From: Ectocarpus siliculosus
Taxonomy: Eukaryota; Sar; Phaeophyceae; Ectocarpales; Ectocarpaceae
Direction: 5' to 3'
NCBI GenBank assembly: GCA_000310025.1
Contig: FN648956.1
Span: forward strand, 9,194 to 22,931
Length of the DNA: 13,738 nucleotides
Shown: in pieces, positions 1-9,244 of the stretch
Numbering within the stretch: the stretch's first letter is position 1
Layout of the letters: every line of letters begins with the position of its first letter
The notes under the pieces: model-generated
The model's input: only the letters and a program-made list of their open reading frames with translations
The model's database searches: none
What the model was told of the DNA's origin: nothing
Translations under genes and position numbers: made by a program

Positions 1-509
1 AACCTTGTGGGACCCCATGTTCAATGTTGAAGAGTTTAGACAGTTCGCCGTCTTGCATGACAACGCTTTTCGTACACTTTGTCATCTTCTTCAGCATTCT
101 CCACATTTTCCCTTCTATCCCATACTTCGGCAATTGTTTCCGCAGCCCATTTCTCCATACTGTATCGTATACCTTTTGCACGTCCAAGAAAAAGCAGTAC
201 GTTGGCTTCCCCGCCCTCTTTCTACGTTGCATGATTCTCCCTACCGTGAATGCGTGGTCTACGCGCCCCCTCTTCCTACAGAAACCTGCTGGCCCTCACT
301 CATCCTACCTCCCTTCTCCAACACTATCCTATCGTCCTGCAGCGTACAGAACACTTTTCGCACTGTGTTCGGCTGCGTGATCGCTCTACTGTGTAGTTTC
401 CTGGGCCAGTCTTGTTTCCGTTCTTAGACAAGTTCACAACCACCCCTTCCCTCCATCTACTTGGCGCATACCACTCACTGTTCCACACCCAGTTGAACAG
501 CAGCACCAT
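1..509 (-). pseudogene. Non-LTR (LINE) reverse transcriptase, middle part, frameshifted and cut by window edge
   Basis: Read on the minus strand, this is the finger and first palm part of a LINE reverse transcriptase, the enzyme that copies the element RNA into DNA at a nicked target. The frame from 509 to about 385 gives LFNWVW, SRWREGVVVNL and GNKTGPGNY, the usual N-terminal block. A second frame gives GIT, KVFCTLQDDRIVLEKGG and MSEGQQ. A third frame gives GKPTY, the catalytic motif A as FLDVQKVYD (about 166-192; first Asp codon 182-184; Val where Ala is usual), DTVWRNGL, MQDGELS and the motif B core GVPQG (2-16). At least two frameshifts separate these blocks, so it cannot make an active enzyme as read. 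The endonuclease part is missing: homology starts right beside the G run at 515-534. The YADD part would lie left of the window. Identification rests on recognised motif order; confidence is high for RT and lower for the clade. Confidence 0.9.
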
Positions 510-514
510 CAGCT

Positions 515-534
515 GGGGGGAGGGGGGGGGGGGG
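515..534. repeat. G/C homopolymer at the LINE/element R junction
   Basis: There are six G, one A, then thirteen G on the plus strand. On the minus strand it is a C tract that ends element R copy 1 and directly precedes the LINE fragment. Copy 2 of R ends in a matching C tract (13372-13379), so the tract seems to belong to R and the LINE to have joined at it. Confidence 0.9.
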
Positions 535-843
535 AGACTACTACACGTTTGGTAAACAAGAACACCAAAATGAAACGCACTTCAGCAAGTATTGGCAATT
601 GGCAAACCTCCCGAAACGCATTCGAGGTTGGCCTTGAGAAGAGATTCACAGTTTTGTACCACTTCCTTCCTGTTGCATCGATGCTGAGCGCCGGTCTACA
701 CCGTTCGGCATACATATGACGCACCAGCCCGGGTCATACAGAGGGAATTTTAGATATTTCGACCCCGCGTCGTTCCTCCTCCGATTCTTGCCTTCTAGAA
801 TAAGATTTAACCGAGAAGGGTTCATTGAGCAGTCTTTCCTCTA

Positions 844-1095
844 TTGTTGTGTATACTCAGAAACTATGCACAGTTGAAAAACAATCACCTCGGGCGGGCA
901 GCTCGGTGCATTGCGAGTGCTAATGCGGCGTAGCGCCAAGAGAGGGTGATGGACTAGAACTATGTAGTGTTTGCCTGAGCTGGACAATGTTACTTCATGG
1001 AGTGCCTGGAGACTTGAGTTAAAAAGTCTCTTGCCTCTCCTGCAAATGGCACATGTGTAGGGTGGATTCAAATCAACTGGCCGTATCTTTTTAAT
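844..1095 (-). pseudogene. Element R decayed ORF, copy 1, C-terminal part
   Basis: This frame is open for 84 codons on the minus strand, between a TAA at 1096-1098 and a stop at 841-843. It contains KKIRPVDLNPPYT near its start and RNAPSCPPE (889-915) followed by FQL and EYT near its end. Copy 2 encodes the same peptides: KLIRPVDWKPPYT in one frame (from about 12834) and RNTPSCPPE, FEL and EYT in another (13010-13075). Matching in the same reading frame with synonymous and conservative changes points to a former protein. I do not recognise that protein; no catalytic motif or metal-binding pattern is evident. Whether the short frame is still expressed cannot be told from sequence; decay is more likely. 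Confidence 0.5.
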
Positions 1096-1330
1096 TTACG
1101 ATGCATACGAGCAGGGGGGCTGTTGGATGCTAGATGACTCGTAGCATAGCACATGGAGGGAGATCGGGCATATGGACCTATGGATATGCCTATCCAAAAC
1201 CAAACTACTACCAACTAATTTAGAAACTGCAATGAGTGCACCTTTTACCTGCCCAAAACCACAACTTATAATTAAACGGCATGAAATAGAACAACCCCGT
1301 GTATTGTCTGATGGCAGTTAGAAAGAGTGC

Positions 1331-1474
1331 GGGAGAACACGGAAGGATATTTATTTGTTTTTCACAAACATCACATGGGTCGTCCGTCGTTGATCCAGCA
1401 GAGTCCCGCGAAAGGGACTACTGTGTATTGTGCCGGCTGGCACCACTGATCTTCTAGTTAATAGGTTTAAAAAG
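1331..1474 (-). pseudogene. Element R decayed ORF, copy 1, upstream part
   Basis: In one minus-strand frame this reads LFKPIN, stop, KISGASRH (1474-1430), another stop, and then LPCSP (1345-1331). Copy 2 reads LFEPIQRKIGDASRH (7721-7765) and, after the piggyBac-like insert, LPCSP (10260-10274), also in a single frame. The shared pattern LFxPI, KI, ASRH, LPCSP at similar spacing supports a common protein ancestor. Copy 1 carries at least two in-frame stops here, so it is a pseudogene. Function unknown. Confidence 0.5.
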
Positions 1475-1555
1475 ACTCAACCAAGTCCAGCATCTACTGC
1501 AGTAGTGCTCGACACGTCGGTGGCAGTGGTGCACTAGACAGCGAAACAAACAGCA

Positions 1556-2600
1556 ATCCCATAAATGAATGTGATCACCTTCGAAGCTTCTCGTAGATTT
1601 TCAGTCTGTGCGGTCCGGGGCTGCACCCTCTCTCGCAGCAGTATTTCCGCCGCCGCTTTCTTCAGGGACCATTCTTTTTGCTTCCCCCCCGCCCCGTCTC
1701 ATCGCACCCCGGCTGTAGTTTGCATTGGCTCTGGGAAGGGTCGTTACCTACTCAAGAATGGAAAAACAGTGGAAGCGGTATCGTGGGGCAACAGAGCAGA
1801 GGATTCACCGCTCATCTCGCAAGAGAATACTGGTGAGGGTCCGAAGAGCAGGGGCCCGGGATCCTGAACGGGCTGGCTTCAGAAAAAGCCGAGGCCACGA
1901 ACGACCGCAACGACACCGGATGCCCGACAACAGCGACCCACCTGACTGACACGAGTTCTAGTTTCTGACGAGAGATCCGGGCCGGCCGGCGGTTGAAGAA
2001 TCTTCGGGTCGTGTGCTACATGCGCTCTTGTCTAGCATTGGCGTGAAGGGTAACAAAGCACTCCATGTGTTGGTTGTTCTGGACCCTTCCTTTTGTCTTG
2101 TGATTTCAAGTAATGTGCCCCACGACGTACCCGTTTGGTGTAGATTTTGCCTGTGGCGACGCAAGGCGTCCGCGTCAGTTGGATCAGTACAACAACTGAG
2201 CAGAGATCGGATTTGTTTCTTTCAATATGAATACAACACGATCAATTGCAAAAATACTCAACGCAGGTTCAACCCCCTGTTTTCGTCGAGCTTGCACGGA
2301 AGAAACCAGCATTTCAGCTACCCGCCAACAATATGTGTTGGTAAGGAAAACAGCCACTCGTGTTGCTCCCCACGACATGAACAGAAGTTTGGGACATGCG
2401 GATATACGAACAGCGGTTGTGCTCCCCTCACAATTCTGCGGAATTCCTGCTGTGTTGGTTCAGGAGGGCACGTGTAGCGGGATTCCCGACATCCTGCCCC
2501 CCCCACCCCCTCAGCCCATTTTGTGTTCTGCTTAACCCAGACTTGTCTGCTTGGCATATTGACTGGATCTAGATATTATAGGAACATCTCCTTCAAGGAT
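1556..2600. other. No recognised gene; scattered short ORFs
   Basis: I see no gene here that I can name. The longest open frame is 154 codons (plus, 2013-2477), overlapped by a 102-codon frame (plus, 2227-2535) and minus-strand frames. An Arg-rich frame runs 1725-1949. None shows a known motif, and competing frames are open on both strands. C-rich runs occur at 1684-1690 and 2497-2504. Exons of an intron-rich gene could be hidden here but I cannot support any splice model. Confidence 0.4.
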
Positions 2601-4100
2601 CGCTGTTGCCTGTTCTGCCTTGGTTTTGGCAGTGTACTGGTCTGCTCTTGGCGTGCTGTATTGTCATCTTGATGCTACTGGTCTCGCAGCTAAGTACATG
2701 CAGCGGCCGGCTTGTGGATACTTCGGGTCTATCTTCTTTTGTTTTCGGCAAAAAAATAAAAAGGGGGGGAGAGAGTGCGGGAGAGAGAGACACACAAGTG
2801 CAGAAAAAAGAGACAGTGTACTTCAGTAGACGAATCAGCTATCTAACCCCATATATGCCGTAAGGGCAGCCCGCGACAGGATGGTGGGCACAGAAGGGTT
2901 GATGCATGGTCGCGGTGCGGCCAGTAGGGCAGGTAAGGTTTGTAGACCTTGAAAAGATCAGTCGTCAAGCTGCCTAAACTACTCTATTCTCAGTATATTC
3001 AAATGATGAGTGAAAATGACCAGTGAGAGGGCTTGTAGACCCACAGCTGGTTTTTGCACTTCTGTACTTCTCTGTCCCCTCCCCAATGTGAGCCCTGCCG
3101 GCTCACTACAGCTCCTGTGATTTGCCCACAATTCCCGCAAGCACGCAAGCACACCAGCACACACCTACCTTTGCATCAGTGGCTCTCTAGGTTCGGGTGG
3201 GGCTATAGGGCTATGATGATAGTGTCATGTTTGTGTTACAACACTGTTGAACGTCTATACTGCTGCCGCTGCTGTGTAGTGTAGCCGCAGACACGATGAC
3301 TGCTGGATCTTGGAAGTGTACGATTTTCAAATTTGGAGAATAGGCAACATACCACGATGTCCTGGCCTGGTTGGGCTTGAAATGCCCCTTTTTGCTGCCC
3401 TCCGCTCTTTGATTCAGTAGCTTCCTAGATTCAGGGTAAGGGCATGTACGTGGAGCTGTTGATGTGTGTCTGTGTGAAAGGATACGGGGAGAGATTCACT
3501 ACTGTGGCATTCGCATTTAGAGCGTTGTGCATCTTTCTAAGGGACCTTGATTTTACCCGCTGGTACTAACGTCTTTCCAATGGTGACCAGTTAGCACGGT
3601 CGATGCTAATAATACAGACACACCATACGTATGGATTTGCCAACACCTGGCGTGGAGGGATATAGGGCGGCAACTCCATGGCATGCCACCACACCAGCAT
3701 TTGCAAATGATCAGTCAATGATCTGTCAGGACGCCTGCCTGTAGACCCAAAATGTTTAAAAGAACGCTGACATCGACGAGAGAGAGGTCGACCCAAAGAA
3801 AAAAGTAGGTTGAGCACGTTCCTTCATGCCATGCACATTGACATTGAGCGACATTTGTGATATTTATCGCGCACTTTGCCGGCGGGTGCGCGCGGGTGAG
3901 CAGTCGGCGGTCAGTACAACGAGCTACACCAACCAGTAGAGTCGAGCAGGCCGGCTGGCTTCGGGCCAGGACCATTTTTCGTCTGCGTATCGAAATGGCG
4001 ATTGTTTGTGGGAGCAACAACACGAATAAAATCTGAACGATCGATGATGCATGAGGGGGGCACACTCTTCAAAATAGACCATAGTCTACGGCGATAAGAG
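2601..4100. other. No recognised gene
   Basis: No open frame here exceeds 116 codons, and none resembles a known family. A purine-rich stretch lies near 2752-2800 (A run, G run, then GAGA repeats). A small perfect inverted repeat TTAGCA/TGCTAA sits near 3592-3610. A degenerate pair of about 28-bp direct repeats (about 22/28 matches by eye) occurs near 3171 and 3408. Nothing suggests RNA genes. Confidence 0.4.
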
Positions 4101-5250
4101 AGCCATGCAAGAACTACAACAGCGTAGACTATGTAGTACGACTGTCTTCACTGCTGTCGTCATCAGCACAGACAAAATAGATGCTGCCAGCAGCGGGAGG
4201 GATGGGAAGCATGGCAGTATGCACACACTACCTATTGCATGTACACTGAATGGTAGCGTGCCGCCGTGCCTACTGCTGTACGTACCTGTTGCTCCACCGT
4301 CGGTCTTGGTCGTTGCCAGGGATAAATGCATACATAGACTAGATTCGGTGCGACCACGCCTTGCCTCCTCATGCCTGCCGCTCCCCGTTCACCCACACCA
4401 CCAACAGCATCTTCTCAGCTTCCCTCCTGTTCCTCCGCCTCTGCTGCGCCCGCCCCCTGTAACAGTTAGAGTACCCGACGTGCACGCGCAATGCACCACA
4501 GCATGAAGAAAAGAGGATCGGGATAGACCTGCATGTACTGCTGAGCATATACTCAGGAGGCGCATGCATGGCACGGAGGCATCCATCCCCGGAACTCGCA
4601 GAATCTAGATACACCGACGTCGACGGTACATGTAGACTAATGTACCTGTACCCAAGATCTGCCCAGGTGCATGGATGAGCATGTAGCCAAGAAGCGAGCG
4701 AGTGAGCGAGCGCCGCGTCGAGTTGGCGAAGAACTGGATTTGGCATCAACTCCGCATTGTGGTTCGCAAGAATCGAAAAGTTGGTTCCACGAGAGGTTCG
4801 TTGTTTGTTGTTGCGTTGTTGCATGTTGCATGCACATCCAGACGCATGAGTATTTTGTACGAGGACCGAACACGTGAGGATTAGGATACCCAGCGGACCC
4901 CTGCTACAAATATGTATGGCTTTGATCGCAAACAGTTGGCAGCTGGCAGCTGGCAGCTGGACGGTCGGCCTGTAACCCATGCATCCATGCATGCCTACAC
5001 AAAAGTCACGCACGGTAGGCAGCTCCCAAGTCCGAGCGGCCCATGCATACCTATGCAGGGGGATGCACACAACAACAAGCGCACACCTGAGAGGATGTCC
5101 GGCGGACCCGTTCGAGACTGCTGTGTTCGATGGCAAGCAGCTATGTAGGCAGCTGGAGAGTCAGACAGACCGACCCTCTTTTCGGAGGGCCTGCACCACT
5201 GCTTCCTATCCCACAAGCCACAAGGGAGCTCGAAGCAATGGCGCCAGAGA
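4101..5250. other. No recognised gene; low-complexity, ATGCAT-rich
   Basis: Long open frames occur on both strands (255 codons minus, 4369-5136; 133 codons plus, 4105-4506) but overlap one another and lack motifs. The DNA is rich in ATGCAT/GCATGC words (4979-5056), GAGC-type repeats (4694-4713) and a perfect heptamer array. I regard the frames as chance products of low AT content and word bias. Confidence 0.4.
4938..4958. repeat. Perfect tandem repeat, three copies of GGCAGCT
   Basis: Three head-to-tail copies of a 7-bp unit, GGCAGCT, are followed by GG. It is a short minisatellite with no visible function. Confidence 0.9.
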
Positions 5251-6442
5251 CAATTCGATAGCGAAAAAATGACTGTTCCGTAAACAAGGCCATGCTGCAA
5301 CAGCAAGCTGCCCCAGCTGCCCCACAAAGAGAAAGAACCATTCCGATACTGCTGTTCTGTTTCTGATTGCAGTGACAGTGTTTTTTTGCGAGTTTTTTCG
5401 TTCGGGAATTCCGTTTCGGTTGCCTCTCCGCTTCCAGACCGGTTGCACCGCGTGTGTTGGGAACCCGATCTGCTGCTGCTGCTGTCGTAGCTGCTCTCGT
5501 ATCGCAGGGGAGGTTGAGTGTGAGCCGGGCCAGGCTTCCGACCAACCGGCCTAGAACAATGAGACTCCGAGACGACACACACGCTCTCACAATAATGCTC
5601 TGCTGCAGCCAAGGCCTGCTACAGAGTGCCTACAGACTCCGCTACGTTGATACACACAAACGATAAGCCCATCTGTTCAGAGAGAAGCTGCTCTTCGCCA
5701 GCATGGCACATGGCAGTGTTAGATAACAGCAACACCATGGACAAATAGGCAGTAGGCTGAAGTCCCACAGGCCTGCGATCTTCTGCCTGTGTGTGTGCAC
5801 ATGAAACCATGCGTGAGAGGTACGAACTGAACCAACATAGACTACATCATCATCATGGAAGAGCAGGGAGACCACACGACCACACTGACCCGGATGTTGA
5901 TTCATAGGTGCTCGCGGAGAAATCACAGCCTCCTCCTTCGGGTGCATGAGCACAGCAGCAGACAATGGCGTGGCTATTGCTTGCCGCAGCGACTGCTGTA
6001 CTGCCGACAGCGAGCAAACCAAATATATCTCTTTGAATCCTTCTCTACGTGCCAATCAATGTCTGTGCGTAGACTGCTGTATGACGTGTACATGCACAAC
6101 CTGTGGACCGGATCAAGACGGAGGAAACGCAGCATTACCAGCGGCAGCGGCAGCGGCAGAATCAGCAGTAGTGCTTTGTACGGCTGGGCTTTGATGTCCT
6201 CTATCCACGATATTCGAGCAGCAGCAGCAGCATGCTACAGTAGGTACTTGTGTGAGCGTGCTTGCCCATCCCGCTGTGGATCCACTCGACCAAAAAAAAG
6301 CCGCTCTCTGTCATGCAAGCACACGACCCACCGCCGCCGATCTCACCTCCACATCTCCCGAGGTAGATTTTCATTGTCGACCTCGCCCTCCTCCTCCTCC
6401 ACCTCCCACTTCGGGAGCCGCCTGAGTAGCAGCAGCGGATGA
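5251..6442. other. No recognised gene; triplet-repeat-rich
   Basis: This stretch holds CTG/CAG-type triplet tracts near 5470-5486, a GGCAGC tract at 6141-6159, an AGC tract at 6217-6232 and CTC-rich DNA near 6386-6408. A 195-codon plus-strand frame (5855-6442) has Ser/Arg-rich composition driven by these repeats and shows no domain. I see no convincing coding region. Confidence 0.4.
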
Positions 6443-6457
6443 ACTGTAGTCTACAGT
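6443..6457. repeat. Interrupted palindrome, left copy
   Basis: ACTGTAG-T-CTACAGT is a perfect 7-bp palindrome around one central base. A near-identical site lies at 6972-6986. Confidence 0.8.
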
Positions 6458-6971
6458 GCTAGAGTTCCTTGGGGCCATTCTGGCGAGGATTTGAAAATAG
6501 TGGAAGGTGGCGTTACGTTCGTTCCACATTTATTTGGGGGGGGGAAAGAGGGAAACATCGACACCCCCCCCACACGGACCTGTGGCACAGCAGCACCGAG
6601 ACACCGAGACACAACAGTAGCAGGAAGGAGGCGGGCGAGAGGGTAGCGAGTGAACCTGGAAGACACAAGACTGGGAGTGATCCACCACCACCTTCAGGAC
6701 GGCTCCTGACTCGCGCTCGCCAAGCTCTCGCAACAGCAGGGGAAAAAGGTGGGTGGATGCGGCAGGTGTGTGTTTGGGTATTGTGCGGCGGTGGAGGACA
6801 ACGGATCGAGTCAAGTACATGGCTTCCCTTGACAGCGCCGTATGCGCGAAGAAAGCCGCGCCCCTGTGCACAGCAGTAGCGTGGACGGAGAAAGCTCGTG
6901 GTGAGGTGATTGGAGAGAGGACCAATCTTGTTGATTCGATCGCTAGAATGGTAGACTACATCAGCAGTGTT
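6458..6971. other. 514-bp stretch between two matching palindromes; no gene
   Basis: The stretch carries no recognised gene. It contains G9 (6536-6544) and C8 (6564-6571) runs 19 bases apart that could pair as a hairpin, and several overlapping open frames (up to 162 codons, minus, 6513-7001) without motifs. Being bracketed by the palindromic 15-mers, it could be a small mobile unit, but no inverted ends extend inward from those sites. Confidence 0.3.
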
Positions 6972-6986
6972 ACTGTAGACTATAGT
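6972..6986. repeat. Interrupted palindrome, right copy
   Basis: ACTGTAG-A-CTATAGT matches the site at 6443-6457 with two differences: the central base and one arm base. It is followed by a short AC repeat (6987-6998). Confidence 0.7.
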
Positions 6987-6998
6987 ACACACACACAC

Positions 6999-7559
6999 CA
7001 CCCTCTCTTCTCTGGAAGACCTTGCGTATTTTCTCGTCTACCAGATGAGAAAGTGAGAGCCTGATCGGTCCTCAAGGCATGCTCTTGCTACTCCTAGCGT
7101 GGAATAGTCATAGTTCCGGCATGGATGTGTGCCTTGGCGTGGTTTATCCCCCCCAGCTTTCAATGACGGCTTGGAGTAGAGAGGCTGGAGCGCACAGCAC
7201 CCGTCGGCGAAAGAGCTGCTGAGGAGGTACATAAAACATGGTTGTTTTCCAGGCTCTCTCAAATGAAGAGTGGGAAGGAATGCCAGTCTACAGATAAGAT
7301 GATGCTGGAGAGAACATCATTGAATACGAGTGATCCCACGTGCGTGTGGCACACACTGCTGCTGTACCGATTTACCGCCGGATTATGTATGTATGTTGCC
7401 AGAGGAAGAGTAGAAACACCGGTAGATCTCACAGCTGTGAATGAATGTCATCGCTACAATTCATCCTACGAAGACTTTCTCTCAAAATATTGACAACAGA
7501 TTAATGAACGTTGCATGCATACATGATACACTGCTCAGTCCGAATTTCGCATTTCGTAC
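6999..7559. other. No recognised gene; possible upstream part of element R
   Basis: A plus-strand frame of 83 codons (7242-7493) and one of 67 codons (7511-7714) lie just upstream of R copy 2. The second frame continues in register into the R frame after a TAG at 7712-7714. Homology to R copy 1 is not visible before about 7560, so either copy 1 is shorter or these frames are unrelated. A small GGGGC/GCCCC hairpin lies near 7620-7634. Confidence 0.3.
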
Positions 7560-7823
7560 ACCAGTGTTTTGTTTCGCAGCAGATGTACTGTAGGTCTACA
7601 ATAAATAGCTTACCCGTTCGGGGCAATCAACGCCCCAATCAAACAGATGTGTTCAAGTATGCACTACAAGTGCTGAGAAAAACCTGCTGGGTCTCGAAGT
7701 ACTTACGTATGTAGTTGGGTCTGTTTGAGCCGATACAAAGGAAGATCGGTGACGCCAGCCGGCACAAAAAACATCCCCTGCCGGAAGCTGTTGGGTTAAC
7801 GAAGTACACGTTCTTGTTTGTTT
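7560..7823 (+). repeat. Element R, copy 2, first piece
   Basis: This matches copy 1 on the opposite strand (about 1555 down to 1358), anchored by 7754-7767 and the surrounding GATC...CAGCCGGCACAA stretch. It carries the frame with LFEPIQRKIGDASRH (7721-7765), preceded by one TAG at 7712-7714. It stops at the TTAA site where the piggyBac-like element sits. The outer (left) limit is uncertain. Confidence 0.7.
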
Positions 7824-7827
7824 TTAA

Positions 7828-7840
7828 CCCTTACGTGACT
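7828..7840 (+). repeat. Left terminal inverted repeat of the piggyBac-like element
   Basis: CCCTTACGTGACT follows directly after TTAA (7824-7827). It pairs with 10233-10245 in 12 of 13 positions; the mismatch is a C/T transition at base 7. Confidence 0.85.
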
Positions 7841-8427
7841 GGGTAAATTTGAATTTTTGGTTTTTTCTCCACAACTGGCTCTCTGCGGTTAAAGATCTTC
7901 AATTCATGCGTGTACACCCACAAATCACGGCGGCAAGGATGGTCCAGCAGTGAGTCCATGTGTGGGGCTCACAAGGATGGGGGCGCGAGTATATGTAAGG
8001 GTCACGCACAGGAGTACTACACTGCTGTACAGCAGTATCTCGTGTTATATATATACTCACAGGATGGTCGTCGTGTCGTGACACATTTCTTACTATTAGT
8101 ACAATTTTATGGGGAAAAAATATACTTCGAAGTGTATAACTGGATCGGCTCGATGTTTTTGGGGGGTACAGCACTGTGGACCAGACATCGACCAAGAACG
8201 TTTGCCTACCGCGACGACCATGAGTGGACGGGATAACCCCTACGACGGCGAAGCATACTTCAATGCGATGCGAACAACCGTGCGCGTGTGGTGCACTTGT
8301 CACATGATGCTGCCAACCAACAGATGCACGTATACGTGTCGCCATATTGTGGTCGCCGCGCAAAGAAATGCCTTGGGAAGATCTCCTACCTGGCACTACT
8401 ACAAGGAAACCGAAACGTAACGATGGA

Positions 8428-8454
8428 CACGGCAATACGCACTCCATTGCCGTG
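8428..8454. repeat. Perfect 9-bp stem inverted repeat
   Basis: CACGGCAAT (8428-8436) and ATTGCCGTG (8446-8454) flank a 9-base loop inside the piggyBac-like element. It could form a hairpin on either strand. It has no T tract or other terminator context. Confidence 0.8.
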
Positions 8455-8546
8455 ACAGAGTTACTCCTATGCTCGAGTCAAAGCGGAACACCTCCTGTCG
8501 ACAAACGTTGCGGCACGCTGCGGCAGTGTTCACGACTATTTGGGTG

Positions 8547-8915
8547 ATGTCTTACACCTATTTCGAGTGCTACTATGGATCGTGCAGAACGTCGCGATAT
8601 CTCTTTATGTGTACACTACCCAGGGCTATGCAAGTACGTGAGTGCCCCCGCGTAGCTCCACGTATATATGTGCTTCCTGACTTCTCAATCCATATCGCTG
8701 GGCGTGAAGTGATCTTGGTGCGGCCCAGTACCGCCTACGCGTTTGGATTATGTCGTACACCTTTGTCGTGTGTCGCTGTGGATCTTCCAGACCGTAGCGC
8801 CATCTCTTTGTGTCCATCAGCAGTTTCACATATTTTGACTTCCTCTTCATTCATGCATATCGCCGGCATCAACGTTTCTTGGAGCTGCCCAGTACGACCT
8901 GCTGCTCTGCGCGTA
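8547..8915. repeat. Degenerate tandem duplication, two units
   Basis: Unit 1 starts at 8547 and unit 2 at 8750, both with ATGTCKTACACC. Further matches in order: GATC...CAGA.CGT.GCG with CTCTTT.TGTG (8578 and 8781), TGACTTC with CATATCGC (8680 and 8837), and CCCAGTAC (8726 and 8889). Unit 1 has about 45 extra bases in its middle. The units lie within the piggyBac-like element, so the duplication arose inside it or an ancestor. Confidence 0.6.
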
Positions 8916-8998
8916 ACAGTACGAGGCAGTATCAGGAGCTACCTGCTGCTAACTGCTGCTGTCGACTATGCTGCACTGCACGGCGACTCTTCTTGGTT

Positions 8999-9244
8999 TC
9001 CAGCCGTCCAAACTTGAAGTACCACCCGTCGCAATTTCGGAGTTTTCAAAAACCAGTTTTGATTCATCATGTTGATGGCCTTTTTTATCATCCCGTGGAT
9101 CGAAGTCCGCTGGATCTTGAGGAACTTGATAATTTGCTTTGCTTTGATGGGATTAGACCTATGATCCTTTTTGGAACAGTTGCTGCTGGTTGGCCGGACC
9201 ACTGCTCGGCTCTTTCTTTTACGTCTATATGCTTTATCGACTAA
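8999..9244 (+). other. AT-richer open block inside the piggyBac-like element
   Basis: From about 9015 to 9180 the base composition turns AT-richer than its surroundings. A plus-strand frame, open from 8810, crosses it and gives a less biased peptide with LKYHPSQF, LIHHVDGLFYHPVD and LDLEELDNLLCFDGI before a stop at 9242-9244. A minus-strand frame (8966-9352) is also open. I recognise neither. It could be a transposase remnant or a captured host fragment. Confidence 0.25.

Larger units (their letters stand above)
515..1555 (-). repeat. Element R, copy 1 (uninterrupted)
   Basis: This segment matches, in opposite orientation, three separated blocks of the right half (about 7560-7823, 10250-10325 and 12595-13379), in the same order. 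Anchors read directly: 693-708 = 13210-13225 (16/16), 622-635 = 13270-13283 (14/14), 828-841 = 13084-13097 (14/14), 888-915 = 13010-13037 (26/28), 1428-1441 = 7754-7767 (14/14), 1324-1333 = 10271-10280 (10/10). Between anchors the match falls to roughly 55-75 % by eye, with indels. The C tract at 515-534 is one end; the other end fades near 1555. The four-base C run at 1295-1298 is where copy 2 carries its second insertion. Conserved peptides show that it was once protein-coding. I do not recognise the family; a decayed transposon or repeated pseudogene is likely. Confidence 0.8.

Noticed and set aside
509-724. 71-codon minus-strand frame ending in a proline run.
   Set aside because: The proline run is the C homopolymer translated. 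The part shared with R copy 2 matches mainly as DNA, not in a consistent frame.
2266-2274. tRNA B-box look-alike GGTTCAACC.
   Set aside because: No matching acceptor, D or anticodon stem can be drawn around it.
3171-3436. Two similar 28-bp stretches (near 3171 and 3408) as a repeat family.
   Set aside because: The similarity is modest and fades on both sides; it is too weak to call without computation.
4369-5136. 255-codon minus-strand open frame, the longest in the window.
   Set aside because: It has no recognisable domain, several other frames on both strands are open over the same DNA, and the peptide reflects ATGCAT and CAG-type word bias.
4995-5612. 205-codon minus-strand open frame.
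   Set aside because: It overlaps the 255-codon and a 149-codon frame on the same strand, with Ser-rich, repeat-driven composition and no motif.
5855-6442. 195-codon plus-strand open frame.
   Set aside because: Its Ser/Arg/Ala runs come straight from triplet repeats; there is no domain and no coding-like alternation.
8469-9017. 182-codon plus-strand open frame in the piggyBac-like element as a transposase.
   Set aside because: No DDE-type motif is seen, and the frame runs across the degenerate tandem duplication without preserving the repeated peptide.
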